NCBI RefSeq assembly: GCF_000255655.1
Contig: NZ_JH636435.1
Span: 1,767,214 to 1,831,213 of the forward strand
Direction of reading: 5' to 3'
Source of the DNA: Schlesneria paludicola DSM 18645
GTDB lineage: Bacteria > Planctomycetota > Planctomycetia > Planctomycetales > Planctomycetaceae
Length of the DNA: 64,000 nt
Shown piece by piece: positions 1 to 10,257 of this stretch. Below the pieces are notes generated by a model. The model saw only the letters and a list, made by a program, of their open reading frames with translations. It was not told the DNA's origin and searched no databases. Each line of letters starts with the position of its first letter. The stretch's first letter is position 1. The translations under genes and the position numbers were made by a program.

Positions 1-686
1 GTATTCGAAGTGCCATCGACGATGTGTTTCAGCCCGACACTTTGCTCATCAGAAAGTACACCACGATTGGCGGTTTCTCCGCACAATGTCGCAATCGGGT
101 CCCAAACTGAACTACTGGCGGAGTAGTCGTTGGCGCCCCCTTTGAGATTCACGCCTGCTCCCGCGAGCGCTGGGTTCAGAGCGGCACCAAAATCCACGAC
201 AACGGTCGACGCCGCCCGAGGAGTGCTGGGACAGATAAAGGCCGGAATCGCGACATTGGTCGCAGTCTGATTCGTCCCCCCGACGGTGTTGTAAGGGGCA
301 GGGACACCAGGAATGCTAATCGGGCCAATAATCGCCAGCGAGAAATTGATCTGGTTGTAGACATTTCCCTGGTCGAGATAAGGAAGCAGGCCTTCGGTCC
401 AGACATGGAGATTGGGATCATCAATCGGTGAGTTCTGGGGATTTCCAAAGAACGGATTGTTTGGCCCTTGGGCGTAACCAATGCCGTTCGGAAACAGATT
501 GTAGGCATCATGATAATTGTGAAGTGCCAAGCCCAACTGCTTCAAGTTATTGCGGCACTGGGTACGACGGGCTGCTTCACGAGCCTGCTGAACGGCAGGC
601 AACAGGAGCGCGATCAGGACCGCGATAATTGCAATCACGACCAACAGTTCAATCAGGGTAAAACCTCGGCGACTTCGTCTCATCAT
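1..686 (-). CDS. DUF1559 prepilin-like protein, 3' end beyond window
   Basis: The reverse strand reads [20 protein letters not shown] near the start, a type IV prepilin leader with cleavage expected between G and F. It is followed by the [14 protein letters not shown] signature that opens the planctomycete DUF1559 (SBP_bac_10) family. Further on are [15 protein letters not shown] and a [13 protein letters not shown] block, both usual for the family. A strong GGAGGA ribosome site lies at 691-696, just upstream of two tandem ATGs (686 and 683). The C-terminal part runs off the left edge. Such proteins are exported and surface- or envelope-associated; their exact role is not established. Family assignment is firm, function unknown. 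Confidence 0.9.
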   Translation of the reverse strand, partial: MMRRSRRGFTLIELLVVIAIIAVLIALLLPAVQQAREAARRTQCRNNLKQLGLALHNYHDAYNLFPNGIGYAQGPNNPFFGNPQNSPIDDPNLHVWTEGLLPYLDQGNVYNQINFSLAIIGPISIPGVPAPYNTVGGTNQTATNVAIPAFICPSTPRAASTVVVDFGAALNPALAGAGVNLKGGANDYSASSSVWDPIATLCGETANRGVLSDEQSVGLKHIVDGTSN

Positions 687-1133
687 TCTCTCCTCCAGGA
701 TCAAAAAGGAAACAGAAAAGATCGACTTTCCGTCAGAAATAGAGCCCGCACCCAACCTAAAGCATGCCCGTATCAGCCAAGTACACGCACCGATTTTCGT
801 TTCTCGCGTCGATCAGTCCGCTTCCAGAACGCGAAAGCATCCAGACATCGCAGCACCCTGCAATTTGCCATTGTGTGGCCAAACAGACCAACTGGTAATC
901 AACGAGAATTGATGCGTGAAGAATCTAGCATCGTAACAAGCCCCACAAATGTCAACTACATCTCTGAAGCCACTGACAGAGATGTTGCCAAATATGCTAA
1001 TAGTGGACAATTGAAACTCAGGCGCGATTTGCAAAATCGCACTCAATATGGGTTGGTTCTGCAAGAGAAGCCGATTCTCCGCAGGCCGCGACAAGGCGAT
1101 TCGGTAACAACTCACCGGCCAGAGAGGTGGGTG
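687..1133. other. intergenic, no gene seen
   Basis: This gap lies between the divergently placed DUF1559 gene and the 3' end of the SDR gene. Open frames exist on both strands but their translations look like random sequence and match no family I know. No clear terminator or promoter stood out. Confidence 0.5.
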
Positions 1134-1949
1134 TCAGGAGATCTCCGAGGAATCCTTTGTCGCCTTTGTCACGCGATCGAGCCGCTTTTGAAGCCGTGAA
1201 TTGATATGCGCGAAATTGTGCAACCAGCGATCGTAGTCCTGCGTCTTGAACTGGAAGAATTCGCCCACCTCGGGATGAGGCAGCACCAGAAATCGTTCGC
1301 TGCGAAGGGTCTCAATGACACATTCCGCCACATGGGCAGGAGTGACGGAACGGTAATGAAGGAATTGATGAATCGGATCATTCATGTCCAGAAAGTCCGT
1401 TGCAACACCAGCGGGGCAAAGGCACGCCACTTTCAACCCGCGATTTCGGTAGTGGACCGACAGCCATTCGGCAAACGCGACGGCGCCATGCTTTGTCACC
1501 GAATAGGCCGCAGATCCAATTTCCGTCAGCAATCCCGCCGCCGAGGCCGTAACGATGAAAGCACCGCCCCCTCGTTCGACCATGTCGGGGACCGTGGCTC
1601 GCGCCAGATACACGTGAGCCATTGAATTGATTCGCCACAGGCGATCCCAATCCTCGTCCGGCGCTTCGAATCCCCCCTTGGCGGTGACGCCCGCATTCGA
1701 GACAACAATCTCGATCTGTCCAAATTCCTGTCGTGCTTTCTCCACAACGGCCTTTACATCTGCTTCACAGGAAACGTCACACTGCATCGCCCTTGCGCCA
1801 AGCTCTTCGGCAACGGAAATGGCCGCAGGCAAATCGCAATCCGCAATGATGATTCCTCGCGGCCGCTCTTGCGCAATTCGCTGACACAATGCACGCCCAA
1901 TGCCATTCGCGCCCCCCGTGACCAACACGACTCGTCCGCCAAATTCCAT
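1134..1949 (-). CDS. SDR family NAD(P)-dependent oxidoreductase
   Basis: A 271-residue short-chain dehydrogenase/reductase of classical length. The nucleotide-binding motif TGGANGIG is at residues 11-18, the NAG motif at 85-87, and the active site has N108, S136 and Y149-S-V-T-K153. These predict a cytosolic enzyme that oxidises or reduces a hydroxyl/carbonyl group with NAD(P). The acid after beta-2 (IADCD) favours NAD. The substrate cannot be read from the sequence. The C-terminal 60 residues are rich in aromatic and basic residues. It is transcribed away from the antiporter gene and has no operon partner. Confidence 0.9.
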   Translation of the reverse strand: MEFGGRVVLVTGGANGIGRALCQRIAQERPRGIIIADCDLPAAISVAEELGARAMQCDVSCEADVKAVVEKARQEFGQIEIVVSNAGVTAKGGFEAPDEDWDRLWRINSMAHVYLARATVPDMVERGGGAFIVTASAAGLLTEIGSAAYSVTKHGAVAFAEWLSVHYRNRGLKVACLCPAGVATDFLDMNDPIHQFLHYRSVTPAHVAECVIETLRSERFLVLPHPEVGEFFQFKTQDYDRWLHNFAHINSRLQKRLDRVTKATKDSSEIS

Positions 1950-2341
1950 TCGAAATCCTTTTCATGATCAGCGTGTGTTGCGAATTGCGAATTCATCCTA
2001 TGTCGCGGCATCGTACCGTGCGCCTTCCGTTAGCGGGTAGCCCAAGTCGACGTTCACGTGAACATCGAAGAATCTGTGATGCCCTCTGAGCTTTCTTCAA
2101 TTGCCGAAGTGCGGCATCGATTCTGATCAGATTCAAAACGCGCTATCAGCACAATCGACAACCTGACGCGCACTGACGTACATAACTTGCAGTCCCGTCT
2201 TCGTGCGAATCGAGACCTGAATTTCGTCCACGCACACGAATGTGTGACCGGATCTGGGGTGAACCCGAAGCCGCCCATCGACTAAACTCCGATGGAACGA
2301 CCTTTTGGCAACCCTGAATTCACGCAAGCGGACAATGCGGA
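1950..2341. other. divergent intergenic region
   Basis: About 390 bases separate the starts of the SDR gene (minus) and the antiporter gene (plus), so both promoters should lie here. I see no convincing conserved boxes, repeat or small ORF with family resemblance. Confidence 0.45.
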
Positions 2342-4108
2342 ATGCACACGAATATCGATTTGATCATGACACTCACAGGCTGCATGGCCGCAGCTCTCGT
2401 CTTGGGCTACGTGACACAACGCCTCGGGCTTTCACCCATTGTCGGCTACCTTCTGGCGGGAGTCGTCGTTGGGCCGAATACGCGAGGCTACGAAGCAGAC
2501 CGTCACCTGGCAGAGCAACTTGGGGAGGTCGGCGTCATCCTGCTGATGTTCGGAGTCGGACTGCAATTCCATATTAAGGAACTGCTGGCTGTCCGGCGGA
2601 TTGCAATTCCTGGTGCAATTTTTCAGAGTTTTGCCGCGACAATCCTCGGAGCGGTCATGGGTTGGGGCTTTGGCTGGGGTTGGTCCGCTGGCTTGGTCTA
2701 TGGAATGGCGATCTCCGTTGCCAGTACGGTCGTCTTGATTCGAGTGCTGGCCGACCACAACGATCTGCATACTCCGAGTGGGCACGTTGCCGTTGGCTGG
2801 CTTGTCGTTGAAGATTTATTCACCGTGGTTCTTCTAGTTTTATTACCAGCCTTATTCGGCGGGGAAAGTGCGGGCGCTGGCGGACTGCCGCTGGCACTCC
2901 TACTAACGGCTCTTAAGATCGGCCTGCTGGTAGCTGCAACGTTTGTCGTTGGCGGGCGCGTCATACCCTGGTTGCTTGGCCGTGTCGCTCAGACACGTTC
3001 GCGCGAGCTTTTCACTCTCACCGTACTTGTCGTCGCGCTCGGCATCGCCGTCGTCTCTGCCAAACTCTTCGGAGTCTCGATGGCACTGGGAGCATTCCTT
3101 GCTGGTATGCTCGTCGGGCGATCCGACTTCAGTTTACGTGCCGCGACCGATGCCCTTCCGATGCGTGACGCGTTTGCCGTCTTATTCTTCGTCGCGACAG
3201 GAATGCTTTTCGATCCGCGTTTTCTATTCGAGAGACCCGGCCTCGTCGCAGCAACCTTGGGAATCGTCATATTGGGTAAGCCTTTGGCCGCTTTTGCGAT
3301 CGTTCTCGTATTGCGATATCCAATCCGGATCGCCCTCGCAGTCGCCACGGCCTTGGCACAGATCGGTGAATTCTCGTTCATGCTTGCGACACTCGGCAGG
3401 AGCCTGGATGTGCTACCTGAAGAAGCCACGAACGCGCTTGTGGCTGCCGCGATCGTGTCGATCTCGATCAATCCGTTGCTCTACCGCCTTGTTGATCCGG
3501 TGGAAGCATGGATCGCACGCCGACCAAAGTTGTCGCGATGGCTGGGCCGACACGCGGCTTCGACGCCAATTTCGGCCGATCCCGAGCGTCCCGCCAGCCA
3601 CCGGGCCGTCATCGTGGGATATGGCCCGGTCGGTCAAACCCTCTCGAGGCTCCTTCGAGAAAACGACGTCGAACCGACGATCATCGAAATGAACAAACAA
3701 ACGGTCCATCGCCTGAATCAAGAGGGGATCCCTGCGGTCTACGGTGACGCCGGCCACCTCGACACACTCAAAGCGGCGGGCGTGGATCGCGCCGCGGGAC
3801 TTCTTCTGAGCGCATCAGGCCTGCGCAACGCCGAAGAAATCATCCGCCTTGCCCGTGAACTGAATCCGAAGATTCGGATTTCGGTGCGCTGCACCTACCT
3901 ACGAGACATTGCGGCCCTGCGAAAAGTCGGGGCTCACGGCATCTTCTCAGGGGAAGGGGAGGTCGCACTCGCGCTCACCGAATCGGTCCTGCGGGACCTG
4001 GGAGCACTTCCAGAGCAAATCGATCGGCAACGCGAACGGGTTCGTGCCGACCTGTTCGCCGAAACAAATTTCCCTCCAGCAGACGCCTCCGCAGCCTCGA
4101 AGCATTGA
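2342..4108 (+). CDS. Kef/YbaL-type cation:proton antiporter with TrkA-N domain
   Basis: The 588-residue protein begins with a CPA2-type transporter domain of about 12 membrane segments (residues about 5-390). It contains the segments SPIVGYLLAGVVVGP and GVILLMFGVGLQF, which are typical of the YbaL/RosB branch. A cytoplasmic RCK/TrkA-N Rossmann domain follows, with the motif VGYGPVG at about 423-429 and an acidic IIEMN after beta-2, as for NAD-binding KTN domains. It probably exchanges K+ (or Na+) for H+ across the inner membrane under nucleotide control. Length and domain order match the family. The start follows a weak GCGGA; no glutathione-binding partner (KefF/G-like) is adjacent. Confidence 0.92.
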   Translation: MHTNIDLIMTLTGCMAAALVLGYVTQRLGLSPIVGYLLAGVVVGPNTRGYEADRHLAEQLGEVGVILLMFGVGLQFHIKELLAVRRIAIPGAIFQSFAATILGAVMGWGFGWGWSAGLVYGMAISVASTVVLIRVLADHNDLHTPSGHVAVGWLVVEDLFTVVLLVLLPALFGGESAGAGGLPLALLLTALKIGLLVAATFVVGGRVIPWLLGRVAQTRSRELFTLTVLVVALGIAVVSAKLFGVSMALGAFLAGMLVGRSDFSLRAATDALPMRDAFAVLFFVATGMLFDPRFLFERPGLVAATLGIVILGKPLAAFAIVLVLRYPIRIALAVATALAQIGEFSFMLATLGRSLDVLPEEATNALVAAAIVSISINPLLYRLVDPVEAWIARRPKLSRWLGRHAASTPISADPERPASHRAVIVGYGPVGQTLSRLLRENDVEPTIIEMNKQTVHRLNQEGIPAVYGDAGHLDTLKAAGVDRAAGLLLSASGLRNAEEIIRLARELNPKIRISVRCTYLRDIAALRKVGAHGIFSGEGEVALALTESVLRDLGALPEQIDRQRERVRADLFAETNFPPADASAASKH

Positions 4109-4213
4109 CACTCGCCCCGTTTGATTGGCTAGCATGGGCGAAGTACGCCCACCATCAATCCCGCCCGCAGTCATGCGACAGCATCGAAATCACAGCGCCA
4201 GCCACAAACAAAC

Positions 4214-6781
4214 ATGAATCGTCCACATTGGCTCACATCGATCGCGTTGTTCCTTCCGCTTGTCTCTGCCGTTCAGGCGGCCGAATTGGCAACCGTGACG
4301 ATGCCCGAACGGCATCGAGCCTTCTTCAAGAACTATTGTGTCGATTGTCACAATTCGGAAACGAAGGATGGCAATTTGCAATTGGACGATATTGCCTTTT
4401 CACTCGACACAGTTGAGAAGGCCGAGCGTTGGCAAAAGATTCTCAACCAACTGAATTCGGGCAGCATGCCGCCCAAAGACGCCAAACGTCCTGACAACCG
4501 GGAAAAAACTGAGTTCCTTGATGATTTGGCACATTCACTGGCAAAGGCACGTAAGTCGTTAAGCGATGTGGGTGGCGTCATCACGATGCGCCGCCTCAAC
4601 CGCCGCGAGTACAAGAACTCAATCCGCGATTTGCTGGGCATCGAACTCGACGTGAGCGATTTGCCGGACGACCGCGGAGTGGGCGGCTTCGATACTGTTG
4701 GCGCATCGCTGTTCATGTCGAGCGATCAATTCGAGCAATACCATGCACTGGGGCGGCGCGCCTTGAACGAGGCATTCGCACGCAGCAGCTTGAGCACCGA
4801 CATTCATGCCCGACAACGACAATCCGAGCATCGTGAAACGGAAGAGCTCGCCAAACGTGTCGTCCGCGGCACGTACAGTGGTTACTACCTCGGTGGCTTC
4901 AAACAGGGATTGGCATGGCGAAACTCCGACCGCAGCAAGCCCCCAAGCGAGTTTGGGCTGACCGACGAAGTCGAAGTGGATTATCGAATTCAAGCCTTCG
5001 AGAAATACGGCCCCAGCTACGCGGCGTACCTCTCAAATCCACTTTCAGACACGGGATCCCTGCTGACTAGCTACAGCGTGGCCGATGAGGTCATTGCGTT
5101 GCCGCCCGACACGCCATCGGATTGGGACAAGACCGTCCGAAAGCCCGTTCCCACCGGCACTTACCGGTTAAAAATGCGAATCGGAGCAATCTCGCCAAAG
5201 TCCGGCAAGCGCCATTTCGTGGAGATGGGAACACGCACCAGCAATGTGGAATTTGCCTTCCTCCGCAGCTTCGAAATCACCGGCACCGTCGCCCAACCAC
5301 AAATCCTTGAAATCACCGTGTCCGTCGCAGCTGACGGCCCGCGTTCATTCGTGTTCCGTGAGAAACGAGCGAGACTTCCCGATGACGAAATCTTTCTGAA
5401 CGCGATCAAGCAGAACGGTGTTATTCCTGACCCGGAATTGTGGATCGACTGGGTTGAATGGGATGGCCCGTTGCCCACCCCCGCGGGCGAAGATGCGATG
5501 TTCCGGATTGTTGGCGCAGAGGCCAACGAAACCACTGAGTCTGCCCGAAAAATCATCGAGCGATTCACATCTCTCGCATTCCGAGGCCAGGAACCGGAAG
5601 CCGATTTCATTGATCGCCTTGTGCGCCTGTTTGAATCATCCCGTCAAACCGGCCGGTCATTCGAGGAATCGCTCAAGGTCTCGCTGAGCACCGTACTCGC
5701 GTCACCAGGCTTTCTGTACCTGTCTGAAGCGCACAGTCAAAGCGAACGACGCGAGCTGACACTTATGGAACTCGCCAGTCGGCTCTCATACTTTCTCTGG
5801 AGTGCGCCACCGGACAACGAACTGCTGACCTTGGCACGTAACGGCGATCTGCGAAATCCAGATCGACTTTCCCAACAGGTCAATCGCATGATCGCCAGCG
5901 AGAAGTCACGGGATTTCGTCACAGGATTTACGCACCAGTGGCTCGGAATGGATCGACTGGATTTTTTTCAGTTTAACACCAAGCTCTATCCCCGATTTGA
6001 CGAGAGCACAAAGGCAGCCGCCAAAGCCGAGGTCTTTGCCACAGTTGAGCACCTGCTGCGCAACAAGGGCAGCCTGAGCTCGCTGCTGAAATCCGACTTC
6101 ATTGTCACCAATGGGTTGCTCGCCAATTACTACGAAATCGAAGGCGTCACCGGCGATCATTTCCGCCCGGTTTCACTTTCTGCCAGCTCCCCACGAGGAG
6201 GTCTCTTGGGCATGGCTGCCATTCTCGCCATCGGCAGCAATGGCGAGACCACCAGTCCGGTTGAACGTGGCGCATGGGTCTTACGAAAGCTTCTAAACGA
6301 TGCGCCGCCGCCCGCGCCGCCGAACGTGCCGCAAATCTCGCGTCTGGAAGGCCAGTTACTGACGACACGCGAGCGACTGGCCGCACACCAGGAAGAAGCC
6401 CAGTGCGCGTCTTGCCATCGCAAAATCGATCCGATCGGATTCGGCCTGGAGAACTTCAATGCGGTCGGCTCCTGGCGGACTGAAGACCGCTACGTGAAAC
6501 CTGGCATCGGCAATAAGGAATGGACAATCGATCCTGCAGGGGCATTTCACAACGGCCCTTCCTTCAAGAGCTATTTCGAATTACGAGATTTGATTGCCGC
6601 GCGCGAAGACGACTTCGCCCATGGATTTTCTGAAGCATTGATCGAATACGCTTTGGGACGCCCCTACAGCTTTTCGGACGAAGATCTGGCAATGCGACTT
6701 GTCGCTCGGGCGAAGACACAGAACTTCTCCATGCAGGAATTTTTTCAGGCGCTCGTGGCGAGTCCGGAATTTCATCGTTGA
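4214..6781 (+). CDS. DUF1592 domain-containing cytochrome-like exported protein
   Basis: An 855-residue planctomycete protein. A signal peptide (about 1-23, cut after VQA) is followed by a c-type haem motif C42-V-D-C-H46 in a PSCyt1-like segment. Then come DUF1587, DUF1595/DUF1592 (VLASPGFLY, RLSYFLWSAPPD), DUF1588 (a CASCHRKIDPIGFGLE segment near 731) and DUF1585 at the end (LVASPEFHR). The second CxxCH can also bind haem. These proteins are periplasmic and occur in large paralogous families; their biochemical role is unproven. It sits directly upstream of a DUF1552 gene, the usual partner, so the two probably work together. Confidence 0.95.
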   Translation: MNRPHWLTSIALFLPLVSAVQAAELATVTMPERHRAFFKNYCVDCHNSETKDGNLQLDDIAFSLDTVEKAERWQKILNQLNSGSMPPKDAKRPDNREKTEFLDDLAHSLAKARKSLSDVGGVITMRRLNRREYKNSIRDLLGIELDVSDLPDDRGVGGFDTVGASLFMSSDQFEQYHALGRRALNEAFARSSLSTDIHARQRQSEHRETEELAKRVVRGTYSGYYLGGFKQGLAWRNSDRSKPPSEFGLTDEVEVDYRIQAFEKYGPSYAAYLSNPLSDTGSLLTSYSVADEVIALPPDTPSDWDKTVRKPVPTGTYRLKMRIGAISPKSGKRHFVEMGTRTSNVEFAFLRSFEITGTVAQPQILEITVSVAADGPRSFVFREKRARLPDDEIFLNAIKQNGVIPDPELWIDWVEWDGPLPTPAGEDAMFRIVGAEANETTESARKIIERFTSLAFRGQEPEADFIDRLVRLFESSRQTGRSFEESLKVSLSTVLASPGFLYLSEAHSQSERRELTLMELASRLSYFLWSAPPDNELLTLARNGDLRNPDRLSQQVNRMIASEKSRDFVTGFTHQWLGMDRLDFFQFNTKLYPRFDESTKAAAKAEVFATVEHLLRNKGSLSSLLKSDFIVTNGLLANYYEIEGVTGDHFRPVSLSASSPRGGLLGMAAILAIGSNGETTSPVERGAWVLRKLLNDAPPPAPPNVPQISRLEGQLLTTRERLAAHQEEAQCASCHRKIDPIGFGLENFNAVGSWRTEDRYVKPGIGNKEWTIDPAGAFHNGPSFKSYFELRDLIAAREDDFAHGFSEALIEYALGRPYSFSDEDLAMRLVARAKTQNFSMQEFFQALVASPEFHR

Positions 6782-6833
6782 TGGACCGATTGACGCCTGG
6801 TTGCAAATTCAGACACCGAACCCAAAGTACAAC

Positions 6834-8129
6834 ATGCCACACCATTCCCGACGGCGATTCCTCAGCGCGGCTGGATCAATGATTGCGCTGCCTGCATTTG
6901 AATCTTTTGGTTCGCTGCGACGATTGGCTTCCGCCGCCGACAATTTCACTCCACGACCGAAACGAGTCGTGTTCCTCGGCTTTGGTTACGGTGTCACCAA
7001 CGAAACGTGGTTTCCTGATGTCAAACAGACCGGCAGCAGTTACACATTGCCCGAAGGCCTAAGACCACTCGAACGGCATAAGTCGGATTTCTCGATCATT
7101 CAGGGAATGTCGAACCAGTACAACAACGAGGCCCACTGGGGCAGTACGTTCTGGCTTACAGGCGCAAATCGATATTCTCAACCGGGACAAAGCTTTCACA
7201 ACAGCATCTCCGCAGACCAAGTGGCCGCGGCGAACTTGGGAACGGACACTCGATTTTCCTCAATTCAGCTCGGCAGCGAGGACGTCATCACCTCCGGACA
7301 TGGCCCCGGATTGTCTCTCGCATGGGATGCGCGAGGGAAGCCGATTTCCGGCCTGGACAATCCAGTGACGGCCTTCCATCGCATGTTTTCTGCCGATTCC
7401 TTGTCGCTGGAAGAACGCCAGGCAAAGTTACTTCAGCATCGCAGCGTGCTTGATGCGGTTTTGTCCGACGCCCGACGTGTTGAACGTCGCCTGAACCGCA
7501 CTGACGCGGACAAACTGGACGAATACTTTCAAAGCATCCGCGACATCGAAGTTCGGCTGAGCAAGGACGAACAATGGCTCACCGTCCCGAAACCAGGTGC
7601 TCCCCTGCCAGCCCCCAATGATGGACTCGCGGGGCGTGACGAGATCAGGATGATGTATGAACTGATTGTTGCCGCGTTCAAGACGGACAGCACCCGTGTG
7701 ATCACCTATCGTCAGCCGGTTGGCACACTCCTAAAGAGTCTCTCAATCAAGTTCGCTCCGCACGATGTCAGTCATTACACGCCCGGCGAGCGTACGATGG
7801 CTTCACAACAGCGCGACATTGCTCAATCCGAACTATTGTCGGGATTGATCGATCAGTTGAAAGCAACAAAAGAGCCGGATGGCTCAAGCCTGTTCGATCA
7901 CACCATTCTGGTCTATGGCAGCAATATTCGAACGATCCACTACCTCGATAATTGTCCCACCCTGATTGCAGGTCGGGGAGCGGGCCTCAAGCTTGGCGAA
8001 CACATCGTGCTCAAAGAGAAGCACACACCATTATGCAATCTATGGCTGACATTGCTCAACGGCGTGGGAGCGAACGTGAAGTCCCACGGCGACAGCACTG
8101 GCGTTGTGAGCGATGTCCAATCCGCGTAG
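6834..8129 (+). CDS. DUF1552 domain-containing exported protein
   Basis: A 431-residue protein with a twin-arginine-type leader (SRRRFLSAAG, residues 5-14) followed by a hydrophobic stretch, so export by Tat is likely. The body carries DUF1552 features such as RVVFLGFGYGVTNETWFP near the start and DHTILVYGSNI near the C-terminus, in the alkaline-phosphatase/sulfatase-like fold class. The open frame extends upstream to 6699 inside the preceding gene, but the ATG at 6834 directly precedes the leader and was chosen. It is coupled with the DUF1592 gene 52 bases upstream. The function of the pair is unknown. Confidence 0.93.
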   Translation: MPHHSRRRFLSAAGSMIALPAFESFGSLRRLASAADNFTPRPKRVVFLGFGYGVTNETWFPDVKQTGSSYTLPEGLRPLERHKSDFSIIQGMSNQYNNEAHWGSTFWLTGANRYSQPGQSFHNSISADQVAAANLGTDTRFSSIQLGSEDVITSGHGPGLSLAWDARGKPISGLDNPVTAFHRMFSADSLSLEERQAKLLQHRSVLDAVLSDARRVERRLNRTDADKLDEYFQSIRDIEVRLSKDEQWLTVPKPGAPLPAPNDGLAGRDEIRMMYELIVAAFKTDSTRVITYRQPVGTLLKSLSIKFAPHDVSHYTPGERTMASQQRDIAQSELLSGLIDQLKATKEPDGSSLFDHTILVYGSNIRTIHYLDNCPTLIAGRGAGLKLGEHIVLKEKHTPLCNLWLTLLNGVGANVKSHGDSTGVVSDVQSA

Positions 8130-8230
8130 AACGCGCAGCGACCTCAATTCCCGCACATCACGCAGATGGAATGCAATTTAGCCGCGACGGTAAACTCGCG
8201 TGTTAAAGAAATCATCGGTCAAGATTCTTG

Positions 8231-8260
8231 TTGACGCTCAAACCCTAGCCTGTCTATGAT
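8231..8260 (+). promoter_or_regulatory. sigma-70-like promoter of the PadR gene
   Basis: TTGACG (8231-8236) and TATGAT (8255-8260) are separated by 18 bases and match the housekeeping consensus well. A transcript would begin at about 8267, next to the ATG at 8268, so the message may be leaderless. Confidence 0.6.
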
Positions 8261-8267
8261 ATTTGTC

Positions 8268-8612
8268 ATGAACGAAATCACTGGCGACAAACTGCGTGGG
8301 CATCTTGAAACGATGATCCTTTCGTCTTTGGAGAAAGGTGAAACTCACGGCCTGGAAATTTTGCGACGCCTGGAAGAGGCTGGATGCGGGCTGCTGAAGC
8401 TCAAGGAAGGGTCCCTTTATCCAGCCCTTTATCGGCTCGAAACGCAAGGCCTGGTTCAAGCCGTCTGGGAAGAAGAAATGCACGGAAGACGAGGTGCTCG
8501 TCGCCGCTTCTACCGCCTCACACCCAAAGGGAAGCGAGCCTTGAACAAGGGCCGTGAAGAATGGGTCGTATTTGTTCAAACAATTGGCGGAATTCTCGGA
8601 GCACCCGCATGA
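8268..8612 (+). CDS. PadR family transcriptional regulator
   Basis: A 114-residue winged-helix repressor (first ATG at 8256 gives 118). The core reads LEKGETHGLEILRRLEEAGCG, then LKEGSLYPALYRLETQGLV, then RFYRLTPKGKRAL, the standard PadR pattern of recognition helix and wing. It likely represses its own operon and responds to an unknown ligand or stress. I prefer the second ATG because the promoter-like TATGAT overlaps the first. The stop overlaps the start of the next gene as ATGA, the common planctomycete pair of PadR and a membrane protein. Confidence 0.93.
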   Translation: MNEITGDKLRGHLETMILSSLEKGETHGLEILRRLEEAGCGLLKLKEGSLYPALYRLETQGLVQAVWEEEMHGRRGARRRFYRLTPKGKRALNKGREEWVVFVQTIGGILGAPA

Positions 8613-9364
8613 ACGAAACCGTCTTGTTGAAATTGATGGAGATCGTCGAGCGCGCCGTCCGACCAGTGCAGTCATCACTCGCTCGCAAGAAGAAGATACG
8701 GGAAGAGCTGCTCGCCCATGTTACCGGTGTATTTGAAGACGAGTTACCTCGGTGCGGCGAAGCAGCGGCATTCATTCAAGCAGAAAAACGATTGGGCGAA
8801 CCAAGCGAGCTTGCTCAACAGCTTCAAGAATCCGTTCCCAAATGTGATCGATTCTCTTTTCTTCTCGAGCAATTATTTCAACCACGAATTGGCGAATCGC
8901 TCATTCAACGTGCCGGACGGTACGGGATGCTGGTGTGCGTTATCGATTCCATTCTATCCATTGCATTGTCTCTGCTGATTTTTCCAGTTCTTGGTATGGC
9001 TCATCAGCTTGGAACGATTGACTGGATGCTGCTGCTCGCCGCCGTGTCATTTGGGGTCATTGCATTCGTTGCAACGCTATTGATGAATGGATTGGAACGA
9101 ACCCTATTCTGTGAAACGGGTCGGTCCCCATTCAAGGCCGGACTTCTTACGGCCGCCTGCATCTTCGTCCCATTGCTATTGCCGACTGTTTTCTCAATAG
9201 GAATGTCTCCCTTCGTTGACGACAACAGCATTCTCGGACCATCCACCCTCTGGGGCGCACTACCTGCATCGCTTCTGGCTCCATTCGTTTTCATCTCAAT
9301 GGCAAAGCGGATTTCTGATGAAAAGCGATATCTTCAGGAATGGTCAAAGCTGCAAGTCAATTGA
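8609..9364 (+). CDS. membrane protein coupled to PadR regulator
   Basis: A 251-residue protein that starts at the ATGA overlap with the PadR gene. Residues 1-100 are soluble and helical, resembling the HAAS-like N-terminal domains found in PadR-linked membrane proteins. About four membrane segments follow (roughly 106-130, 138-160, 172-195, 210-235). No catalytic motif is visible. By analogy with PadR/DUF1700-type pairs it may be an inner-membrane sensor or stress protein controlled by the regulator upstream. This is inference from context. Confidence 0.8.
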   Translation: MNETVLLKLMEIVERAVRPVQSSLARKKKIREELLAHVTGVFEDELPRCGEAAAFIQAEKRLGEPSELAQQLQESVPKCDRFSFLLEQLFQPRIGESLIQRAGRYGMLVCVIDSILSIALSLLIFPVLGMAHQLGTIDWMLLLAAVSFGVIAFVATLLMNGLERTLFCETGRSPFKAGLLTAACIFVPLLLPTVFSIGMSPFVDDNSILGPSTLWGALPASLLAPFVFISMAKRISDEKRYLQEWSKLQVN

Positions 9365-10257
9365 AGAGGCCTGCAAACGCAGCTTCAATCAGACAATTCG
9401 GAAATTGAGGCAGCCCGCCTGAAATACAGACGCACCGCGAGAAATTGAAGTTCCCTATGATCGGAACATGCCGAGGCAGCAGGAAGGTATTAGCCGCATC
9501 TCATCGCAGCAACCGCTCACCAGTTGGGGACTGACACAGTTTCATCGCAAATGACGCGTGACACCGCGCGAGGCATTTGATTTTGACAGACTGACAGAAC
9601 GCGTGCGACTTCTTCAGCCGATGGAAATACAAATTCGGCGTGTTCACGCGATTGTCATTGTGCTTTGCCACGGCGAGCGGCGTGTGACACATTGTGTTCG
9701 AGAGCATACATCGCTCCTCAAAGGTGTCAGAAACACGTCAGACGCACCGTCATTTCCTTCTCGGACGTCAGCTCACGGTGCCCTCATTTTCACAGGCACA
9801 CTCACTCGCCGGAATTCGCGCACCATCAAGGCGATACCTGAACACTCGTCACCCACCCGGCCTGTTGAAATCTTGAGAGAGGTGCCTTGGTATTTACCGT
9901 GTCATAGCATATTTGAATGGGACAGAAGCCAGTCCCCATAATTTCAACAGGCTGCCACCCGGCTGCGAAAAATGCTTTTTTGAGAGCAACTCTTTTCTCG
10001 GACAATTTTGTTCTTGGCGATCACGACTGATACAGTTGTATCCGCTGGTTTACATTTTCGCAGTTCATGTTAAAACTCACGTGTGTTAGAAAACACTGTG
10101 ACGTAACGTCACGTTTGTCTCCCGCGTTGGGACGACTCGCACGATTTCAACGTCCGATCAACAACCAATCCCCTCGATATCGTATCCAAGAGATTGCGTC
10201 TCCGTTTGTTGCGAACTTCAACCGGGACACGTTTGGTAATTCACGGAGGATTCGACC
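9365..10257. other. long intergenic stretch with one repeat copy
   Basis: Nearly 900 bases without a recognisable gene. It contains a degenerate copy of the dispersed palindromic-ended repeat (9861-9957) and the ribosome site for the next gene. Short frames on the minus strand around 9501-9707 resemble no family I can name. Confidence 0.5.
9861..9957 (+). repeat. dispersed ~100-bp repeat, copy 1 (degenerate)
   Basis: The ends are inverted: CCTGTTGAAAT at the left and ATTTCAACAGGCTGCC at the right. The interior contains GTGTCATAGCATATTTGAAT and AGCCAGTCCCC, which align with the other copies (GTCATGGCGTTTTTTGAAT, AGCCAGTCCCC). It is the most diverged of the four copies. Confidence 0.75.

Noticed and set aside
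468..1199. A 243-codon plus-strand frame over the DUF1559 start and the intergenic region
   Set aside because: Its translation is basic and repetitive without motifs, and it overlaps two real minus-strand genes.
9501..9707. Short minus-strand frame in the 9.4-10.2 kb gap
   Set aside because: No ribosome site or family similarity, so not called.
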